64,000 bases of DNA. Source: Leifsonia williamsii. GTDB lineage: Bacteria > Actinomycetota > Actinomycetes > Actinomycetales > Microbacteriaceae. The stretch is from contig NZ_JAROCF010000001.1 in the NCBI RefSeq assembly GCF_030433685.1, forward strand, positions 3,038,001 through 3,102,000, read 5' to 3'. The stretch's first letter is position 1, and every line of letters begins with the position of its first letter. Made by a program: the position numbers and the translations under genes. Positions 38,084 to 47,071 of this stretch are shown here, piece after piece. The notes below the pieces were generated by a model. The model did not search any database, had not been told where the DNA came from, and was given only the letters and a program-made list of their open reading frames with translations.

Positions 38084-39708
38084 GACACGGGCTCCGGGTG
38101 CGGGACGGGCCGCAGCGGCTCGGGCAGCGGGCCAGCGGTGAGGTCGCCGCGCAGCCGCTTCACGACCAGCTCAGCGCTGATCAGGCACATGGGCAGGCCG
38201 ATGCCCGGGATGGTCGAGCACCCCGCGTAGTAGAGGTCGTCGACCCGCTTCGAGGCGTCGCCCGGGCGGAAGAAGGCGCTCTGCTGCAGCGTGTGCGCGG
38301 GGCCGAGCGCGCCTCCGCGCCAGGCGTTGAAGGAGGATGCGAAGTCGTCGGGACCGACCGTGCGGCGCAGGATGACCCGGTCGGCGAGGTCGGGCACGCC
38401 CGCCCAGGAGGCGATCTGCGCGATGGCTGCGTCGGCCGTGCGCTCGACCAGGCGGTCGCCGGCGCCGTCGATGCCGCCGGCGCCGATCGACACGTCCGCG
38501 GGAACGGGGACCAGCACGAACAGATTCTCGCAGCCGGCGGGCGCGACGGACGGGTCGGTCTGGCTCGGCTTGCACACGTACAGCGACGCCGGGTCGGGGA
38601 TGCCGGGGTCGGCGCCGTAGATGCGCTCGAAGTTCGCGGCCCAGTCCGTGGTGAACAGGAGGTTGTGGTGGGTGAGCTGCGGCAGCCTCCCCTCGACGCC
38701 GAGCATCGCCAGCACCGCGCCGGGGCCCGGATCGCGGCGCTCCCAGGCGCTCTCGGGATGGCTGCGGAGCGCCGGCGGCAGCAGGCGGGTCTCGGTGAAG
38801 TGGAGGTCGGCGGCCGAGACGACCACGTCCGCCTCCACCTCGTGCAGTGCACCGTCGCGGCTGACGTACGCGACCCCTGTCGCGCGGGCACGCGCGTTGG
38901 AGAGCAGCGACCGCCCGGCGGGCGGTGCGGTGCGGATCGCGGTCACCCGGGCGCCGGTGATCAGCTGCGCGCCCGCCTGCTCGGCGAGCGCGGCGATCCG
39001 CTCGATCAGCGTCGTGAAGCCGCCCAGAGGGTAGCGGACCCCGTCGTCGAGGTCGAGGTGGCTCATGAGGCTGTACATGCTCGGCGCGCGGTCCGGCGAG
39101 GTGCCGAGGAAGACCGCGGGGTAGCCGAGGATCTGCCGCAGCACGACGTCGTCGACCGTGCGGGCGGCGTGGCTCTCGAGCGAGCGGAGCAGGAGGCGGG
39201 CCAGCGTGCCCAGGCGGCGCACGACCTCCCCGCTCAGCAGCGGCCGGTAGGAGGCGAAGGTGCCGTAGAGGAAGCGGTCGACCGCCAGCCGGTAGGTCTC
39301 GCCCGCCTCGGCGAGGTAGCGGTCGAGGGCGGCGCCCGCGCCCGGCTCCACGCTCTCGAACAGGGCGCGGTTGGCCTCCCCGGACTGCCGCACGTCGAGC
39401 GGCGGCCGCCCGTCCTCGGCGAAGACGCGGTAGCCGGGGTCGAGCGTGACGAGGTCGAGCTGCTCGGCCGTGCTCGTGCCGAGCAGGCGGAAGAAGTGGT
39501 CGAACACCTCCGGCATCAGGTACCAGGAGGGGCCCGTGTCGAAGCGGAACCCGTCGTGCTCCCAGAGGCCCGCGCGGCCGCCGAGGTCGCTGTTCTGCTC
39601 GAGGAGGGTGACCGCGTGGCCCTCGCGCGCGAGAAGCGCCGCGGTGGCGAGGCCGGCGATGCCGCCGCCGACGACGGCGACGCGCTTCATCGCAGGAGCT
39701 GCGTTCAT
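38080..39708 (-). CDS. crtI: Phytoene desaturase
   Basis: FAD enzyme converting phytoene to lycopene. 542 residues starting with the dinucleotide-binding VAVVGGGIAGLATAALLAREG and LGGRAGLWEHDGFRFDTGPSWYL, typical of CrtI. The C-terminal FAD signature is YYAGCSTIPGIGLPMCLISAE. The ATG at 39708 overlaps the crtB stop; an internal ATG six codons on (MKRVAVV) is an alternative. Third gene of the operon. Confidence 0.95.
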   Translation of the reverse strand: MNAAPAMKRVAVVGGGIAGLATAALLAREGHAVTLLEQNSDLGGRAGLWEHDGFRFDTGPSWYLMPEVFDHFFRLLGTSTAEQLDLVTLDPGYRVFAEDGRPPLDVRQSGEANRALFESVEPGAGAALDRYLAEAGETYRLAVDRFLYGTFASYRPLLSGEVVRRLGTLARLLLRSLESHAARTVDDVVLRQILGYPAVFLGTSPDRAPSMYSLMSHLDLDDGVRYPLGGFTTLIERIAALAEQAGAQLITGARVTAIRTAPPAGRSLLSNARARATGVAYVSRDGALHEVEADVVVSAADLHFTETRLLPPALRSHPESAWERRDPGPGAVLAMLGVEGRLPQLTHHNLLFTTDWAANFERIYGADPGIPDPASLYVCKPSQTDPSVAPAGCENLFVLVPVPADVSIGAGGIDGAGDRLVERTADAAIAQIASWAGVPDLADRVILRRTVGPDDFASSFNAWRGGALGPAHTLQQSAFFRPGDASKRVDDLYYAGCSTIPGIGLPMCLISAELVVKRLRGDLTAGPLPEPLRPVPHPEPVS

Positions 39709-40610
39709 CGGAGGAGCCCGGTGCCGGCGCGCACGACGACGGCGAGCTTCGTGCGGTTCGGCACGCTGACCCTGCGGCGCAGGAGCTCGCTCGCGGGGGT
39801 GGCGCGGATGCGGTCGCTCAGCTCGGCGAAGAGGCCGTGCGCGGCGGCGATCGCGCGGCGGCAGTTGTCGGGCAGCTCCGGGATGGCGTCGGCCGCCGCC
39901 CCGAGGTCGCTGTCGATGTCGACCACCAGGGCGAGCTTCTGCCGTTCGGTCAGCCGCGCCGGGTCGATCCCCGGGAAGTAGCTGCGGCCGAGCTCGGTGT
40001 AGTCGACGGCGAGGTCGCGCAGGAAGTTGATCTTCTGGAAGGCGGCTCCGAGCCTCCGCGCCCCCGCCTCCAGCCGCCGCCGGGTGGCGTCGGGCACCGG
40101 GTGGTCGGAGAGGAAGACCGCCAGGCACATCAGCCCGACGACCTCGGCCGAGCCGTAGATGTACTCGCGCAGCTCCTCGGCCGTGAAGTCGACGGGGCTG
40201 AGGTCGCGGCGCATGGAGGCGAAGAACGGCCGGGTGAGGTCCGTCCCGATGCCGGCGGCCCTGGCGGTGACGGCGAAGGCGTGCACGACCACGTTGGCGC
40301 TGTAGCCGGTGCGCATGGCGCGCTCGGTGTCGGCCTCGAGCGCGTCGAGCAGCTCGCGCTGGTCGTCGAGGGTCAGGCCGGCCTGCGCGGCGGCGCCGTC
40401 GACGACCTCGTCGGCGATGCGGACCAGCGCGTACACGTCCTCGACGCGGGGGCGCACCTCGGCGCCGAGCAGGCGGGTCGCCATCCCGAACGAGGTGGAG
40501 TACTCGCGGATGATGGTCGCGGCGCCGCAGTGCGCGGCGCGCGTGTACAGCGCGAGGTCGGTCGGGTGGGCGCCGGCCGGTGCGGCGGGCGCCTCGGGTG
40601 CGCGGGTCAT
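39705..40610 (-). CDS. crtB: Phytoene synthase
   Basis: Condenses two GGPP to phytoene. 301 residues with STSFGMATRLL, the first Asp-rich motif ALVRIADEVVDG (DxxxD), YIYGSAEVVGLMCLAVF, and LGAAFQKINFLRDLAVDYTELGRSYFP, which carries the second Asp motif. The ATG overlaps the crtE stop (ATGA). GGAGGACAGC precedes it, giving an independent ribosome-binding site. Confidence 0.95.
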   Translation of the reverse strand: MTRAPEAPAAPAGAHPTDLALYTRAAHCGAATIIREYSTSFGMATRLLGAEVRPRVEDVYALVRIADEVVDGAAAQAGLTLDDQRELLDALEADTERAMRTGYSANVVVHAFAVTARAAGIGTDLTRPFFASMRRDLSPVDFTAEELREYIYGSAEVVGLMCLAVFLSDHPVPDATRRRLEAGARRLGAAFQKINFLRDLAVDYTELGRSYFPGIDPARLTERQKLALVVDIDSDLGAAADAIPELPDNCRRAIAAAHGLFAELSDRIRATPASELLRRRVSVPNRTKLAVVVRAGTGLLR

Positions 40611-41716
40611 GCTGTCCTCCCGATGCAGCTGCGGGCGAGGTCGGCGAGGGGCGCGGCGAGCCGCTGCGGCACCTCGGGGCTGTCGAGCAGCGCGAGGGCG
40701 GCCGAGACGTGGTCGCCGAGGAGGTCCTCGACGAAGCGGCGCGCACCGCAGGTCTCGAGGGCGGCGGCGAGCGCCTCCGCGTCGTCGTGCCCGGGGTCGT
40801 GGCGTTCGAGCACGGCGGAGACGGCCGGCCAGCCCGTGGTGCTGCGGGCGTATGCGATGAGCGTGGTCTCCTTGCCCTCGCGGAGGTCGCTGAGGATGCT
40901 CTTGCCGGTGACGTCGGGCGTGCCGAAGACGCCGAGGATGTCGTCGCCGAGCTGGAAGGCGATGCCCACCAGCCGGCCGTACTCGGCGAGGCGGTCGAGC
41001 AGCTCCCCCTCGGCCCCGGCGAGGATGGCGCCGGCCAGCAGAGGGCCGGCCACCGAATAGGCGGCCGTCTTGTGCTCGGTCATCCGGAGGACGTCGGCGA
41101 GCTCGGGGCTGCCGAGGCCGGTGGAGAGCCGGACGTCGGCGAGCTCGCCTGCGGCCGTGACGAACACCGAGTGGTCGAGCACGTCGAGCAGCCGGCCGCG
41201 GATGGCGGCTGGAACGTCGAGCCGGGCGACGAGCGAGGAGGCGGCGTGGATCAGCAGGTCGCCGGCGAGGATGGCCGCCGACTCGCCCCACAGCTGCGCG
41301 ACCGCGCCGGGGGCGCCGCGCTCTGCCGCGTCGGCGGAGAACTCGCCCGCGATGTTGGGGCGGCCCCGGCGCACCGTGTCGCCGTCGATGACGTCGTCGT
41401 GCAGGAGGAACGCCGTGTGCAGCAGCTCGAAGGCGACGGCCGTGTCGAGGGCGGCGTCGGCGAGTGGCGCGGTCTGCGCAACCTCCCCTGCTCCGGAGAG
41501 GGCGCGGAAGGCTGAGAGCACGAAGCGGGGCCGGATGCGCTTGCCGCCGTCGGCGGCGGCGCGGGCGCTGCACCAGAGCCGGAGGTACTCGTCGCCGTAG
41601 CCGCCGGCGCGGGCGATGCGCTCCGCGAAGAAGGCGGCGATGCGACCGTCGACCGCGGCGAGGTCTGCGGCGCCCTGCTGCTCGGCGAGCTCGATGCGCG
41701 GCTGGAGCTGAGTCAT
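40607..41716 (-). CDS. crtE: Geranylgeranyl diphosphate synthase
   Basis: First enzyme of the carotenoid operon, 369 residues. It has GGKRIRPRFVLSAF, the first Asp-rich motif LLHDDVIDGDTVRRG, GDLLIHAAS, and the second motif FQLGDDILGVFGTPDVTGK. It is 5'-most in the operon with GGAGG a few bases before ATG. The paralogue at 10626 is more distant and without carotenoid neighbours, so this copy is the carotenoid one. Confidence 0.93.
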   Translation of the reverse strand: MTQLQPRIELAEQQGAADLAAVDGRIAAFFAERIARAGGYGDEYLRLWCSARAAADGGKRIRPRFVLSAFRALSGAGEVAQTAPLADAALDTAVAFELLHTAFLLHDDVIDGDTVRRGRPNIAGEFSADAAERGAPGAVAQLWGESAAILAGDLLIHAASSLVARLDVPAAIRGRLLDVLDHSVFVTAAGELADVRLSTGLGSPELADVLRMTEHKTAAYSVAGPLLAGAILAGAEGELLDRLAEYGRLVGIAFQLGDDILGVFGTPDVTGKSILSDLREGKETTLIAYARSTTGWPAVSAVLERHDPGHDDAEALAAALETCGARRFVEDLLGDHVSAALALLDSPEVPQRLAAPLADLARSCIGRTA

Positions 41717-41754
41717 CGTGGCCTCCGTCTCTCGCGTCCGCTGACGTCATTGTC

Positions 41755-41785
41755 TAGCTTGGTTAGCAAATAACTTAGCATGCTT
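41755..41785. promoter_or_regulatory. AT-rich crtE/crtR intergenic region with TTAGCA repeats
   Basis: TAGC (41755), TTAGCA (41763-41768) and TTAGCA (41775-41780) recur at 9 and 12 bases, ending in the palindrome AGCATGCT. It is clearly AT-richer than the surroundings and lies between divergent crtE and marR-type starts. A CrtR operator overlapping the crtE promoter is likely but unproven. Confidence 0.55.
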
Positions 41786-41799
41786 CTCGCGAATCGGAA

Positions 41800-41805
41800 T
41801 AGGAT
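41800..41805 (+). promoter_or_regulatory. -10 box of the marR-type gene
   Basis: TAGGAT with exactly 6 bases before the ATG at 41812; no ribosome-binding site, so the transcript is probably leaderless. Confidence 0.65.
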
Positions 41806-41811
41806 GTCCGC

Positions 41812-42369
41812 ATGGCTTCCAGGGATGACGCGCGCCGCATCACCGGATCGCTCACCGACCCCCGCGTCATCGACCCCCGGCAGGAGCTCGTCCGCCACGA
41901 CGATCTCAGCGAGGAGGAGCTCGCGCAGGTGATGGGCGTCCTCGATGCCGTGCGCCACTGGCGCGAGGCGGAGCAGCGGCTGAGCTTCGAGTCGCGCAGC
42001 CGCATGAAGCTCAACGAGACCGACATGAAGGCGCTGCGGTACATCATCGCCTCCACCAACGCCGAGGTCGCGGTGACCGCGGGTGCGCTCGCCGAGCACC
42101 TCCACATCTCCACCGCCTCCACCACGAAGCTGCTCGACCGCCTGGAGCGCGCCGGCCACATCGTGCGCCGGCCGCACCCGACCGACCGCCGCGCGGTGAC
42201 GGTCGAGATCACGCCGGAGACCCACCGCGAGGTGCGCCGCACGATGGGCCTGCAGCACGCCAGGCGGTTCGAGGTCGCGCGGGCCCTGACGCCGGAGGAG
42301 CGGGAGATCGTGATCCGGTTCCTCGACGGGCTGAGCGCGACCACGCTGGTCACGGCGCCCCGGGAGTGA
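41812..42369 (+). CDS. MarR-family regulator of the carotenoid operon (CrtR-like)
   Basis: 185 residues. The winged helix covers MKALRYIIASTNAEVAVTAGALAEHLHISTASTTKLLDRLERAGHI (residues 64-109) with wing RRPHPTDRRAVTVEIT. It is divergent from crtE across 95 bases. In C. glutamicum a MarR-type CrtR in the same position represses crtE and is released by GGPP (established knowledge); the same is inferred here. Its 3' end overlaps the next convergent gene by 20 bases. Confidence 0.88.
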   Translation: MASRDDARRITGSLTDPRVIDPRQELVRHDDLSEEELAQVMGVLDAVRHWREAEQRLSFESRSRMKLNETDMKALRYIIASTNAEVAVTAGALAEHLHISTASTTKLLDRLERAGHIVRRPHPTDRRAVTVEITPETHREVRRTMGLQHARRFEVARALTPEEREIVIRFLDGLSATTLVTAPRE

Positions 42370-43867
42370 CGCCCGCCCGCTGAGCGGCACCGGCGCGCTC
42401 GGCCTCGGCGACGATCCGGTTCGCCATGCCCTCGAACACGATGCCGTGGAACGGCAGGATCGCGAACCAGTAGAGCCGGCCGGAGAGCCCGCGCGGGAAG
42501 AAGACCGCGCGCTGGCGGTAGCGCGAACCGCCGCGCTGCGGGTCGGCCGGGTCCGCCGGCTCCACGTGCATCTCCAGCCAGGCGAGGCCGGGAACCCGCA
42601 TCTCCGCACGGAGCCGCAGGTCGCTCCCCCGGCGCAACTCCTCCACCCGCCACCAGTCGAGGGCCTCTCCGGTGTGCAGGCGGTCGGCGTCGCGGCGCCC
42701 GCGGCGCAGCCCGACGCCGCCGACGAGCTTGTCGAGCCAGCCGCGCAGCGCCCACGCCAGCGGGAACGAGTACCAGCCCCGCTCGCCGCCGATGCCCTCG
42801 ACCACGCGCCACAGCGCGTCCGCGTCGGCCGTGCTCGTGCGCTCGCGCACGTCGGTGTAGACGGTGTGACCCGACCAGTCGGGGTCGCTCGGCAGGGCAT
42901 CGCTCGGCGCTCCGGCGACCGAGGAGTTGAGCCAGCTGGTCTCGACGTCGCCCGCCCGCATCTTCGCGAGGGCCAGCCGGACGGAGGCGCGGTAGCCGGT
43001 GAGTCCTCCGGCGGGAGGCGGGATCACCGCGTCGATGTCGTGCTCGCGCACCACGCAGTCGTACTGCAGCGATTCGATGATCGGAACGGCGAGGCTGCGC
43101 GGGATCGGCGTCACGAGGTTCACCCACTGCGAGGCGAGCCACGGCGTGAACACCGGGAGGGAGGCGATCGGCCGCTGCGGCAGGCCAGCCTCCACCGCGT
43201 AGCCGTTCATCATCTGGCCGTAGCGCAGGATGTCGGGGCCGCCGATGTCGAACGCGCGCGACACCTCCGGCGGCAGCTCCGCGGCCTCCAGCAGGTAGTG
43301 CAGCACGTCGCGCACGGCGATCGGCTGGATGCGGTTGCGCACCCAGCGCGGCGCCGGCATGTACGGCAGCACCTCGGTGAGGTGCCGGATCATCTCGAAC
43401 GAGGCCGAGCCGGAGCCGATGACGACGCCCGCCTGCAGCACAGCGGTCGGCACACCGGACGCGAGCAGGATGCGGCCCACCTCCACGCGGGAGCGCAGAT
43501 GCCGCGAGAGCGGGCCATCGGGGTGCAGAGCGCCGAGGTACACGATGCGTGAGACCCCGGCCGCGGCCGACGCCTCGGCCACCGAGCGGGCGGCCGCCGC
43601 CTCCTCCTGCTCGAAGTCGCCGCGGGCGCGCATCGAGTGCACCAGGTAGTAGACGACGTCCATGCCCTCGACCGCCCGGGCGACGGCGGCGGGGTCGCCG
43701 AGGTCGCCCTCCACCACCTCCACCTGCCCGGCCCACGGCACGTCGGCGAGCTTCTGCGGCGAGCGCGCCAGCACGCGCACGATGTGCCCGCGCGCCAGCA
43801 GCCGGGGCACCAGCCGGCCGCCGATGTAGCCTGTGGCTCCGGTGACGAGGATGCGGCGCGCGGTCAT
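42350..43867 (-). CDS. SDR-type epimerase fused to DUF2867
   Basis: 505 residues. The N-terminal atypical SDR (ILVTGATGYIGGRLVPRLLARGH, VVYYLVHSM, RIVYLGALHP) lacks a clear YxxxK. After about 300 residues, the C-terminal DUF2867 domain follows (LWRVVEGIGGERGWYS, DWWRVEELRRG, AVFFPRGLSGRLYWFAILPFHGIVF). This architecture is found near carotenoid or lipid genes in actinobacteria; function unknown. ATG is 6 bases after TATGGT. Confidence 0.85.
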   Translation of the reverse strand: MTARRILVTGATGYIGGRLVPRLLARGHIVRVLARSPQKLADVPWAGQVEVVEGDLGDPAAVARAVEGMDVVYYLVHSMRARGDFEQEEAAAARSVAEASAAAGVSRIVYLGALHPDGPLSRHLRSRVEVGRILLASGVPTAVLQAGVVIGSGSASFEMIRHLTEVLPYMPAPRWVRNRIQPIAVRDVLHYLLEAAELPPEVSRAFDIGGPDILRYGQMMNGYAVEAGLPQRPIASLPVFTPWLASQWVNLVTPIPRSLAVPIIESLQYDCVVREHDIDAVIPPPAGGLTGYRASVRLALAKMRAGDVETSWLNSSVAGAPSDALPSDPDWSGHTVYTDVRERTSTADADALWRVVEGIGGERGWYSFPLAWALRGWLDKLVGGVGLRRGRRDADRLHTGEALDWWRVEELRRGSDLRLRAEMRVPGLAWLEMHVEPADPADPQRGGSRYRQRAVFFPRGLSGRLYWFAILPFHGIVFEGMANRIVAEAERAGAAQRAGVTPGAP

Positions 43868-43873
43868 GCGCCG

Positions 43874-43879
43874 ACCATA
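43874..43879 (-). promoter_or_regulatory. -10 box of the SDR-DUF2867 gene
   Basis: TATGGT on the minus strand, 6 bases before the ATG at 43867; no ribosome-binding site. Confidence 0.55.
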
Positions 43880-43934
43880 CGCCTCGGCGCGCGCGGGCGG
43901 CGTACAGGAATACCGGTTGTCAGGGGCGGTCCCG

Positions 43935-43940
43935 TACGCT
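43935..43940 (+). promoter_or_regulatory. -10 box of the small conserved gene at 43948
   Basis: TACGCT, 7 bases before the ATG at 43948; the transcript is probably leaderless. Confidence 0.55.
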
Positions 43941-43947
43941 GTGACGC

Positions 43948-44289
43948 ATGGGCAAGCTCGTTTACGGCGGGACCACGGAGATCGGCTTCGACGACCGTGT
44001 CCTGGCGCACCTCCAGATCGTCATCGGCCTCAAGCTCCGCCGCAAGGAGGGGTTCTTCTTCTCCTGGCGCGACGAGCAGAGCGTGGGCGACGGCCGCAGC
44101 GCCATCTGGATCGACGCCGCCGTGCCGCTGCTGTTCCGCTACAGCGGCGGACGCCCTCCCCGCATCAACCGGGAGTGGCTGGAGCAGCTGACGCTCTCGT
44201 CGAACAGCGCGCAGGGGCTCCAGCTCACCGAGGAGATCGGCGCGATCGGCGCCGACGAGGTGCAGGCGGACACGCCGCCCGGGCGCTGA
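43948..44289 (+). CDS. Small conserved Microbacteriaceae-type protein
   Basis: 113 residues, soluble, starting MGKLVYGGTTEIGFDDRVLAHLQ and containing RRKEGFFFSWRDEQSVGDGRSAIWIDAAVPLLFRY (recognisable core 32-66). I recall this as a short family common in Microbacteriaceae, sometimes labelled ATP-dependent DNA ligase in error; there are no ligase motifs. Function unknown. Its leaderless promoter and strong terminator make it a single-gene unit. Confidence 0.8.
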   Translation: MGKLVYGGTTEIGFDDRVLAHLQIVIGLKLRRKEGFFFSWRDEQSVGDGRSAIWIDAAVPLLFRYSGGRPPRINREWLEQLTLSSNSAQGLQLTEEIGAIGADEVQADTPPGR

Positions 44290-44304
44290 CGCCCCCTGAA
44301 CGTC

Positions 44305-44340
44305 GAAGAACCCCGCGCTCCCGAAAGCGCGGGGTTCTTC
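44305..44340. terminator. Strong bidirectional terminator
   Basis: A 15-bp perfect stem (GAAGAACCCCGCGCT at 44305-44319, complement at 44326-44340) with a 6-base loop. It lies between convergent genes, and each arm ends in a TTCTTC or GAAGAA tract, so it can serve both. Confidence 0.9.
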
Positions 44341-44375
44341 TGGTCTGTACCGCTCGTGGCGTACCGCTCGTGGTG

Positions 44376-45287
44376 TCAGCGGAGGTACTCGAGCAGCTCC
44401 GGGCAGCGCAGGCGCTTGAGGCTGCGGGTCTCGAGCTGGCGGACGCGCTCGCGGGTGATGCCGTAGACCTCGCCCACCTCGTCGAGGGTCATCGGCTTCT
44501 GGCCGTCGAGGCCGAAGCGCATCCGGATCACCTTGGCGTCGCGCGGGGGCAGCTCGCGCAGGCGGTCCTCGAGGTCGCGGTGGCGGAACTCCACCTCGAC
44601 GGTCTCGGAGGGGCCGGGGGCGTCGCCGTCCTCGATCAGGTCGCCGAGCTCGGCGCCCTCGTTCTCGCCGACCGGCACGGCCAGCGACACGGTCTCGGAG
44701 TCGCTCATCTGGAGCTTGTGCACCTCCGCCGGCTCGAGGTTGGCCGCCTCCGCCATCTCCTCGAGGGTGGGCGTGCGGCCGAGCTCTCCGCCCAGGTCGC
44801 GGCGGATGCGGTCCAGCTTGTCGATCTTCTCGACGGTGTGGACGGGGATGCGGATGAGCCGCGCGGTGTCGGCGATGCCGCGGAGGATCGACTGGCGGAT
44901 CCACCAGGTGGCGTAGGTGGAGAACTTGTTGCCGGTGCGGTAGTCGAACTTCTCGACCGCGCGCACCAGGCCGAGGTTGCCCTCCTGGATCAGGTCCATC
45001 ACCGGCAGGCCGCGGCCGGCGTAGCGCTTGGCGATGCTCACCACCAGGCGGAGGTTGGCCTCGATGAAGCGCTCGAACGCGCGCTTGCCGTCGTCGGCGA
45101 GGTACTGCAGCTCGCGCTTCTCGCGCGGGGTGAGGCCGGGGCGCTTCGCAAGCCGCTCGCCGGCGAGCACGCCGACCTCGATGCGCTTCGCGAGAGCGAC
45201 CTCTTCGTCCGCCGTCAGGAGGCGGGTCCGGCCGATCGAGTTGAGGTAGTCCCGTACCGGGTCACTGGTCACTTCGAGCACAGTCAT
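44376..45287 (-). CDS. RpoD-family sigma factor (group 2, SigB-like)
   Basis: 303 residues. Region 1.2 (DPVRDYLNSIGRTRLL), region 2 (NLRLVVSIAKRYAGRGLP, DLIQEGNLGLVRAVEKFDY, FSTYATWWIRQSI), region 3, and region 4 (LPPRDAKVIRMRFGLDG, then TLDEVGEVYGITRERVRQLE) are complete. The long N-terminal region 1.1 of a primary SigA is missing, so it is best seen as a non-essential or stationary-phase sigma factor (SigB/HrdA type). ATG at 45287 gives MTVLEVTSDPVRDYL; four extra residues are possible from 45299. Confidence 0.9.
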   Translation of the reverse strand: MTVLEVTSDPVRDYLNSIGRTRLLTADEEVALAKRIEVGVLAGERLAKRPGLTPREKRELQYLADDGKRAFERFIEANLRLVVSIAKRYAGRGLPVMDLIQEGNLGLVRAVEKFDYRTGNKFSTYATWWIRQSILRGIADTARLIRIPVHTVEKIDKLDRIRRDLGGELGRTPTLEEMAEAANLEPAEVHKLQMSDSETVSLAVPVGENEGAELGDLIEDGDAPGPSETVEVEFRHRDLEDRLRELPPRDAKVIRMRFGLDGQKPMTLDEVGEVYGITRERVRQLETRSLKRLRCPELLEYLR

Positions 45288-45399
45288 GTTGCATCCCATT
45301 CAGCTCGTCTGTCGGTCGATCCACCCTGCCCGGCGTCTCCGCATCAGCAGTGTGGTCGTTAGCCAGAGTAAGCAAGGAGCCCACTGCCCCAACAAGGGG

Positions 45400-45461
45400 T
45401 TGACACGCTAGCCCCGCATGCGCTAGCTGTACATCCCTGCGCTTTTCGCATCGTTTGTCAA
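45400..45461. promoter_or_regulatory. Face-to-face TTGACA boxes upstream of the sigma factor and MFS genes
   Basis: TTGACA at 45400-45405 points right, with TAGCTG 18 bases downstream (45424-45429). Another TTGACA on the minus strand at 45456-45461 points left to the sigma gene. The two promoter cores overlap around TGTACA (45429-45434). CGCTAGC is repeated at 45407 and 45421. The rest of 45300-45503 holds no gene. Confidence 0.45.
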
Positions 45462-45489
45462 GGTCCTCCCGGGGCATTCCGGGCACTCG

Positions 45490-45495
45490 TACAGT
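45490..45495 (+). promoter_or_regulatory. -10 box close to the MFS start
   Basis: TACAGT with 8 bases before the GTG at 45504, so this transcript may be leaderless or nearly so. Confidence 0.5.
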
Positions 45496-45503
45496 CCTGC
45501 TTC

Positions 45504-46997
45504 GTGAGTGCGCAGACATCCGACTCCCGGGCGGGGTCGCTGAAGACCATCCGGACGACCATACCCGCGCGGCTCGACCGCCTCCCCTGGTCCCGATTCC
45601 ACTGGCTCGTCGTCCTGGGCCTCGGCACGGTGTGGATCCTCGACGGGCTCGAGGTCACCATCGTCGGCGCGATCGGCAGCCGGCTCACCGAGCCCGACTC
45701 CGGCCTGGGCCTGACCACGGCGGAGGTCGGCCTCGCGGCCGCGATCTACGTCGCCGGCGCCTGTACCGGCTCCCTCGTGTTCGGCTATCTGACCGACCGG
45801 TTCGGCCGCAAGAAGCTGTTCATCCTGACCCTCGGGCTGTACCTGGTGGCGACCGTGCTGACGGCCTTCTCGTTCAACCCGGTCATGTTCTACATCTTCC
45901 GGTTCTTCACCGGCGCGGGCATCGGCGGCGAGTACGCGGCGATCAACTCCGCGATCGACGAGCTGATCCCGGCGCGGCGCCGCGGGCTGGTCGACCTCGC
46001 GATCAACGGCTCGTACTGGCTGGGCACCGCGTTCGGCGCGGTCCTGACCGTCTTCCTGCTCAATGAGAACCTGTTCGCGCCCGAGATCGGCTGGCGCATC
46101 GCGTTCGGCCTCGGCGCCGTCCTCGGTCTCGTCATCCTCCTGGTGCGCCGCAACGTGCCGGAGTCGCCGCGCTGGATGTTCATCCACGGGCGCGACGAGG
46201 AGGCCGAGAAGGAGGTCGCCGAGATCGAGGAGGGCGTCGAGAAGGAGACCGGCACCTCCCTCGACCGCGTCCCCGACGACAAGGGCATCGAGATCCACCA
46301 GCGCCGCTCCACCGGCTTCGGCGAGATCGTGCGCGTCGCGGTGACCCAGTACCCGAAGCGCTTCGTGCTCGGCCTGTCGCTGTTTATCGGCCAGGCGTTC
46401 CTGTACAACGCCGTGTTCTTCACCTACTCGCTCGTGCTGACGAAGCTGCTCGGCGTGCCGGACGACGTCGCGCCCTGGGCGCTGGTGCCGATCGCGATCG
46501 GAAACTTCCTGGGGCCGTTCCTGCTGGGGCACCTGTTCGACACCGTCGGCCGCCGGTTCATGATCACGCTGTCGTACGTCGGCTCGGGCGTGCTGCTCGT
46601 CGGCACGGCGATCATGTTCGACGCGGGCCTGCTCGACGCCTTCTGGCTGACCGCGTGCTGGATGGTCGTGTTCTTCTTCGCCTCGGCCGGCGCCAGCGCC
46701 GCGTACCTCACGGTGAGCGAGATCTTCCCGATGGAGACCAGGGCAATGGCGATCGCATTCTTCTACGCGGTCGGCACCGGCATCGGCGGCATCATCGGCC
46801 CGATCCTGTTCGGCAAGCTGATCGAGGGTGGCATCCACGACGTCGTCATCGGCTACTACATCGGCGCCGGCCTGATGATCGCCGCGGGCCTGGTGGAGCT
46901 GTTCCTCGGTGTGGATGCGGAGGGCAAGTCGCTGGAGGAGATCGCCTCCCCGCTCTCCGCTCAGACCCCCGCGCAGAAGCCGGCCGCGAAGGCCTGA
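45504..46997 (+). CDS. MFS transporter, metabolite:H+ symporter type
   Basis: Inner-membrane transporter of 497 residues with twelve helices. The MFS loop motifs [13 protein letters not shown] (after helix 2) and [12 protein letters not shown] (after helix 8) are present, and [14 protein letters not shown] [22 protein letters not shown] marks the central loop. This is the sugar-porter/aromatic-acid symporter branch; the substrate cannot be told. C-terminus is Ala/Pro/Lys-rich. A long terminator follows. Confidence 0.87.
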   Translation: MSAQTSDSRAGSLKTIRTTIPARLDRLPWSRFHWLVVLGLGTVWILDGLEVTIVGAIGSRLTEPDSGLGLTTAEVGLAAAIYVAGACTGSLVFGYLTDRFGRKKLFILTLGLYLVATVLTAFSFNPVMFYIFRFFTGAGIGGEYAAINSAIDELIPARRRGLVDLAINGSYWLGTAFGAVLTVFLLNENLFAPEIGWRIAFGLGAVLGLVILLVRRNVPESPRWMFIHGRDEEAEKEVAEIEEGVEKETGTSLDRVPDDKGIEIHQRRSTGFGEIVRVAVTQYPKRFVLGLSLFIGQAFLYNAVFFTYSLVLTKLLGVPDDVAPWALVPIAIGNFLGPFLLGHLFDTVGRRFMITLSYVGSGVLLVGTAIMFDAGLLDAFWLTACWMVVFFFASAGASAAYLTVSEIFPMETRAMAIAFFYAVGTGIGGIIGPILFGKLIEGGIHDVVIGYYIGAGLMIAAGLVELFLGVDAEGKSLEEIASPLSAQTPAQKPAAKA

Positions 46998-47004
46998 CGA
47001 GGCC

Positions 47005-47065
47005 GCAGAGGGGTCCCGACACGCCGCGCCAGCACCGGGCGCACGGCGAGTCGGGACCCCTCTGC
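47005..47065. terminator. Inverted repeat between MFS and topoisomerase genes
   Basis: Perfect 16-bp arms (GCAGAGGGGTCCCGAC at 47005-47020 and complement at 47050-47065) around a 29-base loop, between two converging genes. No U-run, so terminator function is from position. Confidence 0.6.
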
Positions 47066-47071
47066 GTGTGT

